The position numbers and the translations under genes were made by a program. This document shows, one piece after another, positions 1 to 12,056 of a stretch of 64,000 nucleotides of DNA. This DNA is from Coprinus comatus (lineage: Eukaryota > Basidiomycota > Agaricomycetes > Agaricales > Agaricaceae). How positions within the stretch are numbered: position 1 is the stretch's first letter; the number at the start of each line of letters is the position of its first letter. The stretch lies in contig JAWPGT010000019.1 of the NCBI GenBank assembly GCA_034638255.1, positions 310,001 through 374,000 on the forward strand, given 5' to 3'. The notes beneath the pieces were generated by a model, which saw only the letters and a program-made list of their open reading frames with translations, searched no databases and was not told the origin of the DNA.

Positions 1-762
1 GCAATGCTAGCATCACCAGCATGAAGTGGAACCCATTCTTCATATGTACCTGCAAAATTCCGGAGTATTAGCAGTGGACACTGGAGAACCAAGGATTACA
101 CCACACGTACTTACTGGCAATATCCACAACCGTAACTAAATAGTAATCTTGTGCATGTTCATCTGGAATTGGTGATGGTGATTGAGCATTCACATTAAGA
201 CCGTCATTGGTAGTTCTACTCCACACCAGATAGCTATCCACCATTCCTAGAAGCTGCTCCTTAAATCCTGTATTGCGCAGATGTGCTTGGTCATGTCTAT
301 TCCTTGTGTCTTTTCGAGGTAGTCTGTAATACAGATCAACATTAGAATAAAGACCAGGAGATGAAGTGAACGGTTTACCTCTCTTTTTGTAGATCTTCGG
401 TAATAGTTTGAAAAAGTTCACCCCCTGCATGACTGAGTGGCACTTGATCATTGCCATACATGAGATCATCAAGATCAACGTCCATTGCTTCATCGTGATA
501 ATTGCAATGATGCTCATTGAGGAAGTCAGTCCCTTCAACATTAGCTAATGCTTCCTACTTAGAGTATCAGAATATTAATTTTAAAAAAAGATATATGCGT
601 ACTTGCCTGAGCATAGAGGCCTTGATGGTGGAATACAACATGAGCCTTCTGCCTCTCAGTTCCCTTCATGATCTTGCCATATGATGGAATCGTTACACCT
701 TTGTGATGAGTGCTAGGATATATGCGTATTTTGCACATTAGTTTACCTTGTTTCGCACCCAT
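1..762 (-). pseudogene. KDZ transposase, N-terminal part (outer element), runs off the window
   Basis: This is a homologue of the transposase at 6902-10236. The start at 762 (MGAKQGKL) aligns with the inner start (MGKSGKKR). A shared basic segment follows, then an acidic stretch (AGGELFQTITEDLQKER against SGGEVIEVITQELNNN). Next comes the segment RHDQAHLRNTGFKEQ..MVDSYLVW, which aligns with the inner copy's DRILRQNQAFGVELGAMTDSYLEW. Introns can be placed near 542-600, 327-381 and 51-110; the first may use a GC donor. Only the N-terminal region, upstream of the catalytic core, lies in the window, so activity cannot be judged. KDZ transposases catalyse cut-and-paste DNA transposition and are expanded in basidiomycetes. 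I call it a pseudogene because its neighbour genes in the same element are broken; this part has no certain disabling change. Confidence 0.6.
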
Positions 763-2386
763 GGTAGAGATACCAGTGTTGCAAGAGTGTGAAAGTAGCG
801 TGTTCAACAAGCACATTGACACATCACATGCACTCAACCCCTTCCCCAATTTCTCTAAGTCCATTTCGCTAACCTACAACCACAAAAGTGGTTATATATT
901 AGTAAATGAGAGTAAGCCACCCACTAAGACATTCCTGTATGGTAATATAATTAGCCACCGAGTGTTGGATTAAATTAGGCATATTATAATGTAGTTCAAT
1001 AGTATTTATTGGTGATTAATAGTATACGGCGCCCAATGTACTTGTAATGCTTCGCATTCTCAGCATAGTAGGCCATTTATTGTGGGGTACACTAATAATA
1101 TTATCTTAAACCTTCTAATTAATCAAGACTTTCCATGTTTACTCTCCAGTTTTAGTGTCTTCTCAATATGTTTTAAATATTCATTATATGTTCAGGAATA
1201 TGTTAATGCAAACATTACAAAGTAAGGAGGAGCACATGAACCTCCTATATACAGTAAATGGCAGGCTTTTATAGAAACCTTTACAATGATACTAAGTAAT
1301 GGGGAATTGCCCTTAAGCTACATGTCCGAAATTCTATTCATGTAAACCACTTGACTAGAAGACCAAAAAATCAAAAGATGTTGCCACCTATGGCTACTAC
1401 TTGATCTACACCATATATATGTATCTGAAATATGTGTACATGAATGAAATAGATAGTTCTACAATATTTGTTAGCACCTGCAATACAAAGGTGAACTACA
1501 ATACAAGATTCAACTACGATATACATGTGGATTAAGTAGAAGTTGGGGCTTAAATATGTCATTTCTGAAATTTGCTCTACTTCCAAAGTGCCAGGGATGG
1601 ATCTGTAGAAAAATTTGAGGAGAGTATAAATATGAACTCAGTTTTTTAGTTGCTTGTCTGTGTCGTATAAGAAATGGGAAATTGTGATATCATCAATATT
1701 ATTATGGATTTAATAGTAACCCCATATCATCCTTTTTGCTCAAAGTAAATAAATATAACAAACTAAATAGAACATCTTGGTAGATATAAATTGTTTGTGA
1801 AGTATTAGCTGAAATACACAATCGAAAAATTGGCATTCAAAAGTCAAAAAGTCCTCTATTATATCTTTGTGACAACTTATCATTTACTCTCAGAAACAGT
1901 CTCATTCTATAGAAAATACCAGCAATAAATAGTCCCACTAACTTTTACAGTATAATACTGTCAGGCTGTGCTAAGGAATGCAAAGGCGGTATGTGAGCGG
2001 GAGAGGGTGGGATCACCTGCTTTACCAATATTTCCTAAATAAGTAATCTTCAATGTTTTTAATCAATGTGGGCGCCCGTCCAGAAATAAGTTCTTTTTAA
2101 CTCAATAGACATTCTGTGGCATTCAATACACTGTAAACTTCTATATATTTTACAAGGATATGTTATTTCTGGTGCAGTGGTCTGTCGACGACTCGACGAG
2201 TAGTACTAGTATATACTTTGAGTCTCAATTTGTACAAACAGCAGGTGGTCATCCTTTATTTTCTTTTACTCACATTATTCCGAGACTCTGGGACAGGTAT
2301 AGACAAACTTAAAAAATAAATAAAAAATTGTTGTGGCACAGACACAAGAAAAGATCATATATAAAAGTTTTACTACATGGACATTA
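763..2386. other. Non-coding interior of the outer KDZ element
   Basis: This is AT-rich sequence with no supportable gene. It separates the KDZ gene from the viroplasmin-module gene. The equivalent space in the inner element (10237-11602) is similar in length and also empty. Confidence 0.5.
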
Positions 2387-3406
2387 TTAAAACACCTCGG
2401 TGCTTTGGACTCGCATTTTCATATACAATTCAGTGAATATAGCAGCAGCTTGTTCTAGAGAGGAGCACTTAATCATTTGATCTACGAAAGCAATGCCTGC
2501 CAAGTGGGATGCAGTGGTACTATAGCCATCAGAAGTAATCAGCATCAACTGGAGTGAATAAAACAAAGATTAAAATGAACTCACAAGCCTCGGTAGACCC
2601 CAGATCTCAGTCCTCGAGCGACAACCTACCATGTGAGCTCAGTGGCTGCTGCATCCATGAGATGGGGATATTCCTCCTTCGGTTTGATACGTGGGCCCGT
2701 GCCAACATACTTGTTCATCCAATACACCTAACCAGCAGAATAGTGTTGCGCAAAACAGAGCTGTGCCTGGTAGAGGGATCCACTGTGCCAAAACATGGTG
2801 CCCTTATCTATGTCCGAAACATTCTTCCTAGCCATAAAGCTGTTCAAGTTGAGGTCCGGTGAGTGTCGTATCATTAGTTGTAGAAAAATACCACTCACAT
2901 TCCTTTATACATGCCTGGGTACCATCCAACTGTTACTACCCACCATCCAGTAGAGTTTGAAGGCTCTGGGGGAGAAGAATAGATGAAGATCTCAGGGTCT
3001 TTGGAAGGCGTGGAGGCCTGGGAGGTATCTTTGGAAGGCGTGGAGGCCTGTTTGAAAGATGTGTTGGAAGGTGTGGAAGCCTGGGAAACACTGGACCCTG
3101 ACTAGATATTGTTGATTGATGTTGACATGACATGGTTTGAATCAAGACTTAACACACCTCTTTGTTCATCTCCTGCGCCTCCTCTCAAAGAAATGATTCC
3201 AAGTCTTCTAAATCCTTCAAGTATTCATCAGAAATGTATGGCTTGGACATCGAGGGCCTGGGAGTGCCGGTTGCTTTCGAGACTCTTGCAGAGAGACAAG
3301 ACTTGGGAGTATCTGGAGAATGCTCCATTCGGTGGTAAGAGAAGTTTGGGGTGTCTTGAAAATTTGAAAACTCACTGTACATATATACCAAAATGTTAGA
3401 TGCCAT
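2387..3406 (-). pseudogene. Viroplasmin-module protein, degraded copy (outer element)
   Basis: Minus-strand exons can be recognised by comparison with the inner gene at 11603-18678. A module start reads WWVVTVGWYPGMYKGM (about 2885-2945), matching WWVVPVGPSPGIYLGK of the inner copy. A module end reads SLYQAQLCFAQHYSAG (about 2730-2780). A last exon reads AFVDQMIKCSSLEQAAAIF and stops at 2387. The pattern is that of the caulimovirus-type viroplasmin or RNase H1 N-terminal hybrid-binding domain (aromatic-V-V-x-V-G-x-x-P-G-I/M-Y). A TAG at 2728-2730 interrupts the frame unless it lies in an unrecognised intron. The 5' part (SKPYISDEYLKDLEDLESFL near 3190-3260) is only weakly alignable, so the start is unknown. 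It lies divergently to the GWP gene starting at 3629, as in the inner element. Confidence 0.55.
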
Positions 3407-4499
3407 TTCTGTTAAACCGCAGCTCTTCTCAACTTCTCAAATACGGATTCACAAATGCAGGATCCTCAAGAAGACAACTGTTTTTGGGTATATGTAAAAA
3501 GAAGATCCCCTTCTCGGTAAGTCAATCTATGGTCACTTGGGATAGTTGCAGTGGGCTGATTATTGGTTACATTGCAATACAATACTTAGATTTATTCATT
3601 CTTCACACATTCTCTGTATACCTAGCCTATGGACGCAGATGCCAATACTCCCCATAATACTCAATCCCCTCCAGAACAAACTGCTCCTCATGATACTCAA
3701 TCCCCACCAGAATGTACTGCTCCTCATGTTACTCAAACCCCACCAGAATCTACTACTCCTCTTACAACTCTATCTGGTACAGGATGTTCTCCAACAGTTC
3801 TATCTGGTCCCGTTGACTCACAGCGGCCAGACACCAACTCAGAACTCCTGGGTGATGAAACTTTTGCATTACAAAACCCGTGGAAGAAAACCCAACCTAT
3901 ATGCAAATGCAAGTATGTCAAAAAATTGGATGCTTAAAAACAAGCTGCAACTATATGCAAAAAGCGAAAGCAAGAGATTGAAGCTGTGTATGGTCAAGAA
4001 ATTCAAGATTTACAACAACAAACCTCTGATCGAATCCAAGAAATTTCACAGAAATACAACAAAGCCCAGAACACAACTCAAGGCATTGTGTATTCTCTGT
4101 CTTCAATTGTGGATGAGTGAGAACTTAGTCTATTCAATGCTGAAGTTCATGATAAGCATATAAAGCTCAATGACAGTAAGTAATTCATCTATGATTCGGC
4201 TAGTCAACTACTAACAAGTACCATAGTACCAAATTTAGGAGTTGGGGAATGCTATAGTCTTTTTCAGCTATGTGATATGGTTAGGGAGGAGATGAAAAAA
4301 AGGAATGATGCCAGTATTGAGTTGCCAGAGGAGGAGAAACGCTGACTCTGGCAGCAATTGCAAGAATATTGTGATGTTAAAAAAAAGGGGGCTCGAGGGA
4401 ACAACAAGAGTGCTACACAGGATGTATACCATGTTACTGAGTGGGTGCACAAAGAGGTGCATATTTTCTTCCCATACCTCAAAGCAAAAGCTAACTAAT

Positions 4500-5124
4500 T
4501 GTTACGAGTCCACCCAAACCACCGGCCTGTACCACCACCACCGAGGAAGACTTGTTCGCCATCTTCCCCGAACTCATTCCCAATGACGACACCATGGACG
4601 ACTCCGCCTGACATACCATTCCCCGGTGACATCACTATGACATCGCTATGACCTAACGTCGAACCAAGTATGAGACTCCACTTATGCTTAGAAGTCTGCA
4701 TTTCCCCAGCTCCAGTATTAGTTATCTGTTTCGTCATTTTACTCCTGTTGACTAATCTTTCATTGTATATGGAGTAAATAGTCCCCGACCCCGATGTCTC
4801 ACCTACTCCTGTTGACAGTTCTAGCATTGTGTATGGAGTAGATTATAAAGCAATGACGAGTATTTAGGATATACGTAGTTAGTAGCTATTAATAGGTACA
4901 TTCCTAGAATAGTATAAATACTCGCTGTATTAGACGATTAAAGCCCCAAGCTTTAATCTCTTCTGTTGTAGCCCTTATACATCTCTGTCTCCATACCTCT
5001 CGGTCACTAGGTTGAAAGGCCTTGAGATTGCAGCAGAGTGTTTATTGATCGCACATTCCTACACGACTGCACTCTAGCGTTTAAGTTCCAGGAGTGTTCA
5101 GCTTAACGGTTCGTGGTCATAACA
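4500..5124 (+). repeat. Solo LTR, family A, in the outer GWP gene
   Basis: This 625-bp unit begins TGTTACGAGTCC and ends GGTCATAACA. It is flanked by a perfect 5-bp duplication, CTAAT (4495-4499 and 5125-5129). It carries a TATA-like AGTATAAATACT near 4911 in plus orientation. A second copy in reverse orientation lies at 24008-24642. No internal retroelement sequence remains, so it is a solo LTR left by LTR-LTR recombination. Confidence 0.9.
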
Positions 5125-5618
5125 CTAATAGTGTCATTGTCATGGTTATTACTTGATTCATGAAGCTTAACTACCTTTGCATTTGTACTGGGGCAACTTC
5201 AGCTTTAACAATGGGAGTGTTTTGCAAGCAGTTTCAAGCAAGGTATGTTCCATAAATTTTATTGTCATACATAACATTAAAATTATACTACTGTAGGTGA
5301 AATGATAGTACAGAATAGGGCAACTCTTCAGAAAGAGTGTGCTGCAATGATCAGCGAAGGACTTCATGCGTATTATTTTCTTTTTTATACATTCATAACA
5401 TAATGTTCTAATATAATGTTTAAATTCTATAGAGTCAGTGACTGGGATTAAAGAAATCTCTATGAACTATAAGAGCTATCACAAAATCGTAGCTCGTTAT
5501 TGGGTTCAGATCATTGGGTGGCCTCCATATGTTCCACTTGCTAACCCATTGAGTTTATCAGTCAAGGACTTGCAGAGACTCTGGGATGCGCTCTTATCCA
5601 AGACGTGCATCTGGGAAC

Positions 5619-5933
5619 CACCTATGGTTCCCACACATGGCCTCTAGTTAGAGGCGTTGCCAGGTGCCATTGATACCTCTAACTAGAGGCTATCCATGGT
5701 TACCCGTTCCCTGCAATAGCCCTCCATTCCTGCAATATCTTAGCCCATACCTCCGCCCAATTCCTGCAGGGAATTCCGAGGAGTCTTGGTTGGTATCCAT
5801 GTTCGGACTGTGGACTCTGGTCCGAAGTACTATTATTATCTGACATCCCTGTTCATCGGAATGCACTATTTATATGAGTAACATATCGTTCTTGAACCTA
5901 GTTTATTTTTGTATCAATTTAATTAAATGTTCT
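5619..5933 (+). repeat. Left terminal inverted repeat of the inner KDZ element
   Basis: About 315 bp are nearly identical to the reverse complement of 30270-30594. There are two 14-bp subterminal palindrome-like motifs: CCTCTAGTTAGAGG (5641-5654) and its reverse complement CCTCTAACTAGAGG (5676-5689). Identity is highest in the first 220 bp and fades inward. Confidence 0.88.
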
Positions 5934-6289
5934 CCCTTCTTTTCTGGTTACCCATATGTTTCTTTTTGTTTTCTTCTTTTTGTTTTTGTTTTTCAGGCAT
6001 GCGTATGACACATCCATAATCTTCTTGGCTATGTAATGTATCATATATTATATCAACTTGTTATCTATGGTGCTGTGTCTCTAGTTACCGATATGTCATG
6101 CTTCCACTTCAAAAGACATATGTTTTCTTTTAATAATCAAGTATACATATATATATATTACATGAGCTCAAGCCTCAAAGTTGTTGCTGCTTCCGTTGTG
6201 TGTCCAAAATTCAGGCTAAATAAGATTTTATTGTAGTAAATATAATATAGGGTACATATGTGAAGTCATGAGGATCCAACCTATAGAGT

Positions 6290-6700
6290 CAAAGAAGTTG
6301 GAGAGGACACGTCAAGCAAGAGAAAAGGAAGGACGCGTCAAGCACAGTGGGGGAGGGGAGGGGAGGATGCATCAAGCAAAGAGAGAGGGGAGGACACATC
6401 AAGCACAGTGGGAGAGGGGAGGACGTGTCAAGCAAAGAGAGAGGGGAGGACGAGAGGGGAGGACGTGTCAAGCAAGAGAAAAGGAAGGATGCGTCAAGCA
6501 AGAGAAAGAGGTCACCTCAAGCAGGGGAAAAGGAGAGGATACATTTAATACGGGAAAGAGGAGGATATATCAAGCATGGGAGAGGGTAGGTGTCAGGATG
6601 TGTTGGGGTCGAGAGAGGGGATGCATTGAGTATGGGAGAAGATGGGATGCATCAAGCAGGGGAAGATGCGTCGAACAGGGGAAGATGCATCACAATCCCA
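6290..6700 (+). repeat. Purine-rich minisatellite next to the left TIR
   Basis: These are irregular tandem units of about 25-35 bp built on AGGACGTGTCAAGCA followed by a G/A-rich spacer such as AAGAGAGAGGGG. Both strands are open over several hundred bases only because of the repeat structure, so I do not call a protein here. The rest of 5934-6901 holds nothing I recognise. Confidence 0.75.
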
Positions 6701-6901
6701 ACTGTTGAAGCCAAAGAAAATATATTCTCAATATGTTAAGATAATTATTAATACCATCAATTAGGTTACAGGTACCGCTAAGGTACCATTTTCTGAGAGC
6801 ACCTCACCCAATATGCCAGTAAATCAGCCTCACGTCACACCAACATAACTAAATTTGATATATGCAACTATACATGTACAGAAGTAGACAGAAGCATATG
6901 T

Positions 6902-9900
6902 TTAATGATCATCATCTGCCACAGACAAAACCAATTCCAGATTGGCAGATAGTTCTTCGTCCTCTTCTTCATCCTCAGCTTCCTCTTGTGCCTCTACCTC
7001 ATCTACAGTAAATGGTATTTCAACCCTATCAGTGACAACTCTAGCATTTGAGAGCATTTCAGTCGCCTTCCCTCCAATGTGATTCATTGCTTTACCCCTC
7101 TTTATACCAGTCTCTGCAAGCAATTTTTGTAAACAAATGATATGATTACGGTTCACAGATTCAAAATGCATGCACCGCAGGAAAATTTGGTGGGATATAG
7201 CTGGGGAAGTGATTGCCAATGAGCTTTCCATCTGACTCAGGAACATTTCTTCATCTTCTATGAACGTTAATAATCTTGCCACCTCCACTCGAATACAGAT
7301 GATTTCCTCTCGAGCTCAGGCCATCTTGAAGTGTTGGTCCATGAGAGAGCGCGCTGCAGGACGTGCCCAGGGTTTTTGACGCACATCCTGAGTAGAATCT
7401 GACAGGATGTTGAATTCAGAGAGAAAGGCGTACTCTACAACATCCCCCCATTTCAAAGGAGGCCTGTCAGGTACAACCTTCTTTGCAAGTCGGTTGTACT
7501 CATTCAGGGCATTGTGAATAGCACTAGAGCACCGTTGGAGTGCCTTCCCAATATACTGTCTCAAGTTGTAGCCTAGAAGAAAATCATCAGCTTTTTTTAA
7601 AAACAAATGATGGCACATAACTAACCTGAGCCGGATTTATTAATTTTACCAAGTTCAAACAACCACTAGACAATAAGTTGTTCCAGCTTGCAGAGACTCT
7701 TCCAATAGTCCTGGTGAGCAATTAAACGAGTCACCCTTTCCCAATTTCCATCCCCAGTGACCCATTGGTTTTCAATGTTGAGTTTGGTCTCCAGCTCGTG
7801 GATGTGACCAAGTGCCATTGCTTCAAGTTCCTTGCTATGAGCACATTGTCTAGCAAGTTGAGCAGTGGAGGTGGCAGAAGAAGCAGGATACGTAGCATCG
7901 ACATCAGCATTTCGAAGCTCCCGAATTTTTTTTCTGTTAAGGAAATGAGCGATTAAATCAATTCCACATAGAAGATCTGCTTACTGTGCATTACTTAGAC
8001 ATTGTAGTTGATGCAGGTACTCAATCTCATCCGTATCATGTTCTGGCTCTTTGGTTCCACTTATCAAAAACTCGCGTTCTTCCTCTAACCATAGCTTAAA
8101 GTCTTCTTCACTCTGTATACCTAGATCTTTTTTGGTTTGTTCATAGACTCATTCATGTTTGAGTATTTCAGTGGCGCGATTATAATTTGTGACAAGGAAG
8201 CGACCTTGAAAATAGTCAATAATAGATCATAGATAAATTATCAGAAACTTACTAAGACCCTGATATGTATCAGTTTCATTGAGATGTAGGAAGAAATTCA
8301 CAATCTTTTGTTGGCGATGAAATCGGCTGCAATGCCGGGTAGAGGCCACAAGATCATTTGATCGGGAAAATAAGCATTCTGCTCCTTCAAGGTCACTCAG
8401 GCCAAGTCCTTCAACATAGGTTGCAAGGTAGGAGAGCTGGCATAAGCGATTGTGTGCATGTCCATGGAAGGAACCAACCAAGGATGTGTATTCAAGTTCC
8501 TTTGCCCATTTGCCGAGGGCACTACGTTGCAAGGTTTTTGCATACCTGCATCCGATATCATATCCAATGCCAATTTTTGAGCCATAGGCATCCATTAGTT
8601 TATCGGAAACTGCAAGGGGGTATTGCGACCTGATGTTTTATTAGCCCATGCTCCAAGTTATCAGGATAGAAAGAAAGCACCCTTCTCCCCCTTTTATCAT
8701 GTCTGCTACTAAAAGAACCATTCCATGTCAACATAATGCGACAAATATTCCATTTTCCTCAAAGATCCCCCATGCCTTTGATGTTTTCTCCTCTGACATA
8801 TTCTTCCATCTTTCACTACAAGGCATATCATCAGATGAAACGGTCTACCAAGATAAGATAAAGATCAGAACCAACAATATAAAATATTTCGGTCTAAACA
8901 CATACCTCCGTAGGTCTTTTTTTAAGAGATTCCTTCCATTTGTCTACCTCTTCTCTCCTGATATATAGATCACCTCTTGTGACCCACCTATTATCCTCCA
9001 GTTCATTGACCTGCGGTACCATATACACATCACCATTTTTATCTTCACCAAGGTCTGACAATGGATCACGTTTTGGTACGCATTTCAGTGAGTCATTACT
9101 GTCCATGGTCACAAGTATCTTGAATTTTTGTTCCAGTTCTTGCTCCAGCGCATAGGTGCACGAAGGACATGCATGTGTAAGTCTCCATGATGGCATATCA
9201 CGGAATAGTGCAGCTTGGACACGTAGCTCCGCTTCTTCTAGGATTGATAGATATACATCGAAACAGGTGGAAACTTGTTTATATGTATGTTGTTTGTATG
9301 GTACCTAAATATAAATATGAAGTGAATAAATATAAAATAACAAGACATATAAAATTATACAACATACCTTATGAATGTAACAAAGCCCTTCCACAAAATT
9401 CTGAATTGTGAAACACGCACACTTTAGGGACATCACACGATATATCTCAAGAGTCCGAATAGTTACTGCAATATGCGGCTTCAATGGGGAGCAAGGAATT
9501 AGGCCGTAATCTACCAAGATGGATACAAGGCTACGGCTACCATTGCCGATATCAACTTGCTTCTGGTACAATGCTAAAAGGTGTATTAGAATATGAAGCA
9601 CATAGAAAGACACACTTACAAAACATATCAATGACAATAATATTGTGATACCCAGGGTTTGGGTTAGTACCTGATTCCGGAAACCCAGCATTTTCAAAAC
9701 CATCAGCCCCCACACGCCAACTCCACTCTAGATAGGAGTCGGTCATGGCTCCAAGTTCCACCCCAAATGCTTGATTCTGCCTTAGGATTCGGTCCTTTCG
9801 ACTATGTGTATCTTTTCGTTTTCTATGGAGGCCCAAAAGCTGAGAAGTGACATTTCAAGTTATATTATTTGACTTTACCTGTTGTTGTTCAGTTCCTGTG

Positions 9901-10236
9901 TAATCACTTCTATCACTTCTCCACCAGAATAATCCCTCTCGCCAGCAAGAACGGCAGTAATATCATAGTAGCTATCGTTAGCATCGTCCCACTGATCTTG
10001 ATCTTCATTCCAAACTACCATCACAACCATGATCAGCACATATATTACAATTGACGGAAAGACAGAATACCTTCAAGACCACTAGCACAAGCTTCTGTGG
10101 CTCTGTATTTTTCAGCTCGCATCTTCTGTCTACTGGTCCCAGAAATAATTCTGCCACGATCTGGTCCAATAGAGGTATTAGAGTACACATGTGTTTGAAG
10201 GGATTTGATACTTCTCTTTTTTCCAGACTTGCCCAT
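6902..10236 (-). pseudogene. KDZ transposase (inner element), nearly full length with a nonsense codon
   Basis: This is a multi-exon gene read from 10236 (MGKSGKKRSIK) to a stop at 6902. After an acidic N-terminus come the segments typical of basidiomycete CxC-associated KDZ transposases: GAMTDSYLEW; IPCSPLKPHIAVTIRTLEIYR; RLTHACPSCTYALEQELEQKF; VTMDSNDSLK; LCRHGMVLLVADMIKGGE; IGIGYDIGCRY; LVGSFHGHAHNRLCQLSYLA; GLGLSDLEGAECLFSRSN; and the C-terminal YNLRQYIGKALQRCSSAIHN..PPLKWGDVVEYAF. It ends in a Glu-rich tail. The transposase is expected to cut and paste its own element. Two faults are visible: a TGA at 8149-8151 (one C-to-T change from CGA), and a join near 9840-9890 that needs a one-base shift to connect the acidic exon to LLGLHRKRKDT. 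It lies 970 bp inside the left TIR and reads toward that end. Confidence 0.82.
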
Positions 10237-11602
10237 TGTCAATAGAATGCGCAGTGCGCCTGTGCTGGCAAAGTCAACAACGTGTAATGGAATCAACAAA
10301 CAAGCCACCTTGTTTGTTGTTGCTTGCATTGATATCAATGATGTCACTTGCCAAAGCACGAAATTGACAAGTTATCTATTGTAAAAATGTACTGAAATAT
10401 GAGGACACATAGCTTAGTAGAATTGGTATGTAGTAGGTGTTGTGATTAAATATATAATATGAACCTCTTAGGATATTTGCACTGATGATAATCCAGTAGA
10501 ATATCATGGTTTAATATGTTAGGAAAAACTCTCTCTGGAGTCCCGACACAGACCTTGTAGTTAAAGCACACTCAGATAGCTTATAACATGATAGATATTC
10601 TTAGAGTAACATTAGGGTACTTGTGGAATAGTTTTGATCTAACATGAACAGTTTTCATAAGGTTTCGTGCTATGTTGCTATATGTTATAGAATTCAGACA
10701 TACATTGACATTGAGCCTGTACCTCCTGGTTTAGAGGGGTGACAACAAAGACAGCAAAAATAAGTTAATAGTATGATACCAGTCAAATATATGATTGTCA
10801 ACAAGTAATATATGTATGAGCTTGGATTCTATTCAATGTTCTTGTTGTAATACTATTGAACATACTTGAGGAATTGGGCTACTCAAAACACTATAAATAT
10901 TATTATTTTCTTTTACTCAAATAATCATCGGAAAATATACTGATGATAGATATTTTTATATGTTTGGCTGAATCTTAAGCTCCAAAATTATTGGTAGGAT
11001 GAGTATTTACACTTCTACTGGATTTTGAATATATTTTGGTATTGTTTGATATTTGATTATATACGATCAGGTGAACGTTTGGACCTAAAGACTTGTAATG
11101 TATAGTATATAGATGTTCCCTATTCAAATATAATTTTTATTAAGCAATATACCAAACAAGGGACATGGAACAAAGATGTCGACTAAAGTCTAAACTTTTG
11201 ATATATAATTTGATTCTTTGTTGTATTTTGCAAGATTTGTCATGATATATATACTATCTAGCTCAGGTAATGTCTTCAAATAGATCCGATATCCATAAGT
11301 GCTTGCATTGAGCTATAGTGAACTATGTCTGGTGAGGGGCAGGCAGGCGGCGGGATTCCTGCCTTGCGCTGATTAACCATATTTGGAACAAATTAACAAT
11401 CTCGGATCTGATCAATCATTCCTTTAATCAAATCTGATTGGTATCCAACAATGGTACTAACAAGGTCACAAATTATGTATATTGCATATAAAAAGCGGAA
11501 AAGAGGGACAAGAAAGGAGACACTAGATTATTATGAGATATAACAAAAGTCCCAAGAACAACAAGTACTATGATAAAACAACAAGAAACACCCTCAACAT
11601 CC
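10237..11602. other. Non-coding interior of the inner KDZ element
   Basis: This AT-rich segment lies between the transposase start and the end of the viroplasmin-module gene. No gene, RNA or repeat is recognised here. Confidence 0.5.
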
Positions 11603-12056
11603 TCAATCATCTTCCTCTTGGATGTGACCAGTCATGTAGTGATCAGTAAAAACCATTATAGCATCATCCTCACTGCAGCATTTGACCAAATTTCCAATTG
11701 CTCCATCGCCACCTTTAGCTGCATTGAATCTGACAAATTATTGAATCTTTGTATTATCACCTATCTTTACTAGACAAATGATGATGAAGTGAAAAACTGC
11801 TGATACGTGTATGCTTGAAACATGAATAAAGGGTGGGTGAGGACCCGGAGGGGCCTCCAACCTGGACAATCCTTTACAGACAGAAAATGGTGGTTGAGAG
11901 AGGTCGCGATACCCAGAATAATTTTTAAGGAGGGTATTTTTACGACACAGAGAGATCTGCTCGAGTCCAATATTTTAGGAGTAAGACATGGATTGTTGCG
12001 ATTTTATTTATATTAACATACCTGTGTTAATTATTTTGATACCGATTGGCTATCGT

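Noticed and set aside
6268..6708. 146-codon Arg/Gly/Glu-rich plus-strand protein
   Set aside because: It is a translation of an irregular minisatellite, with open frames on both strands.
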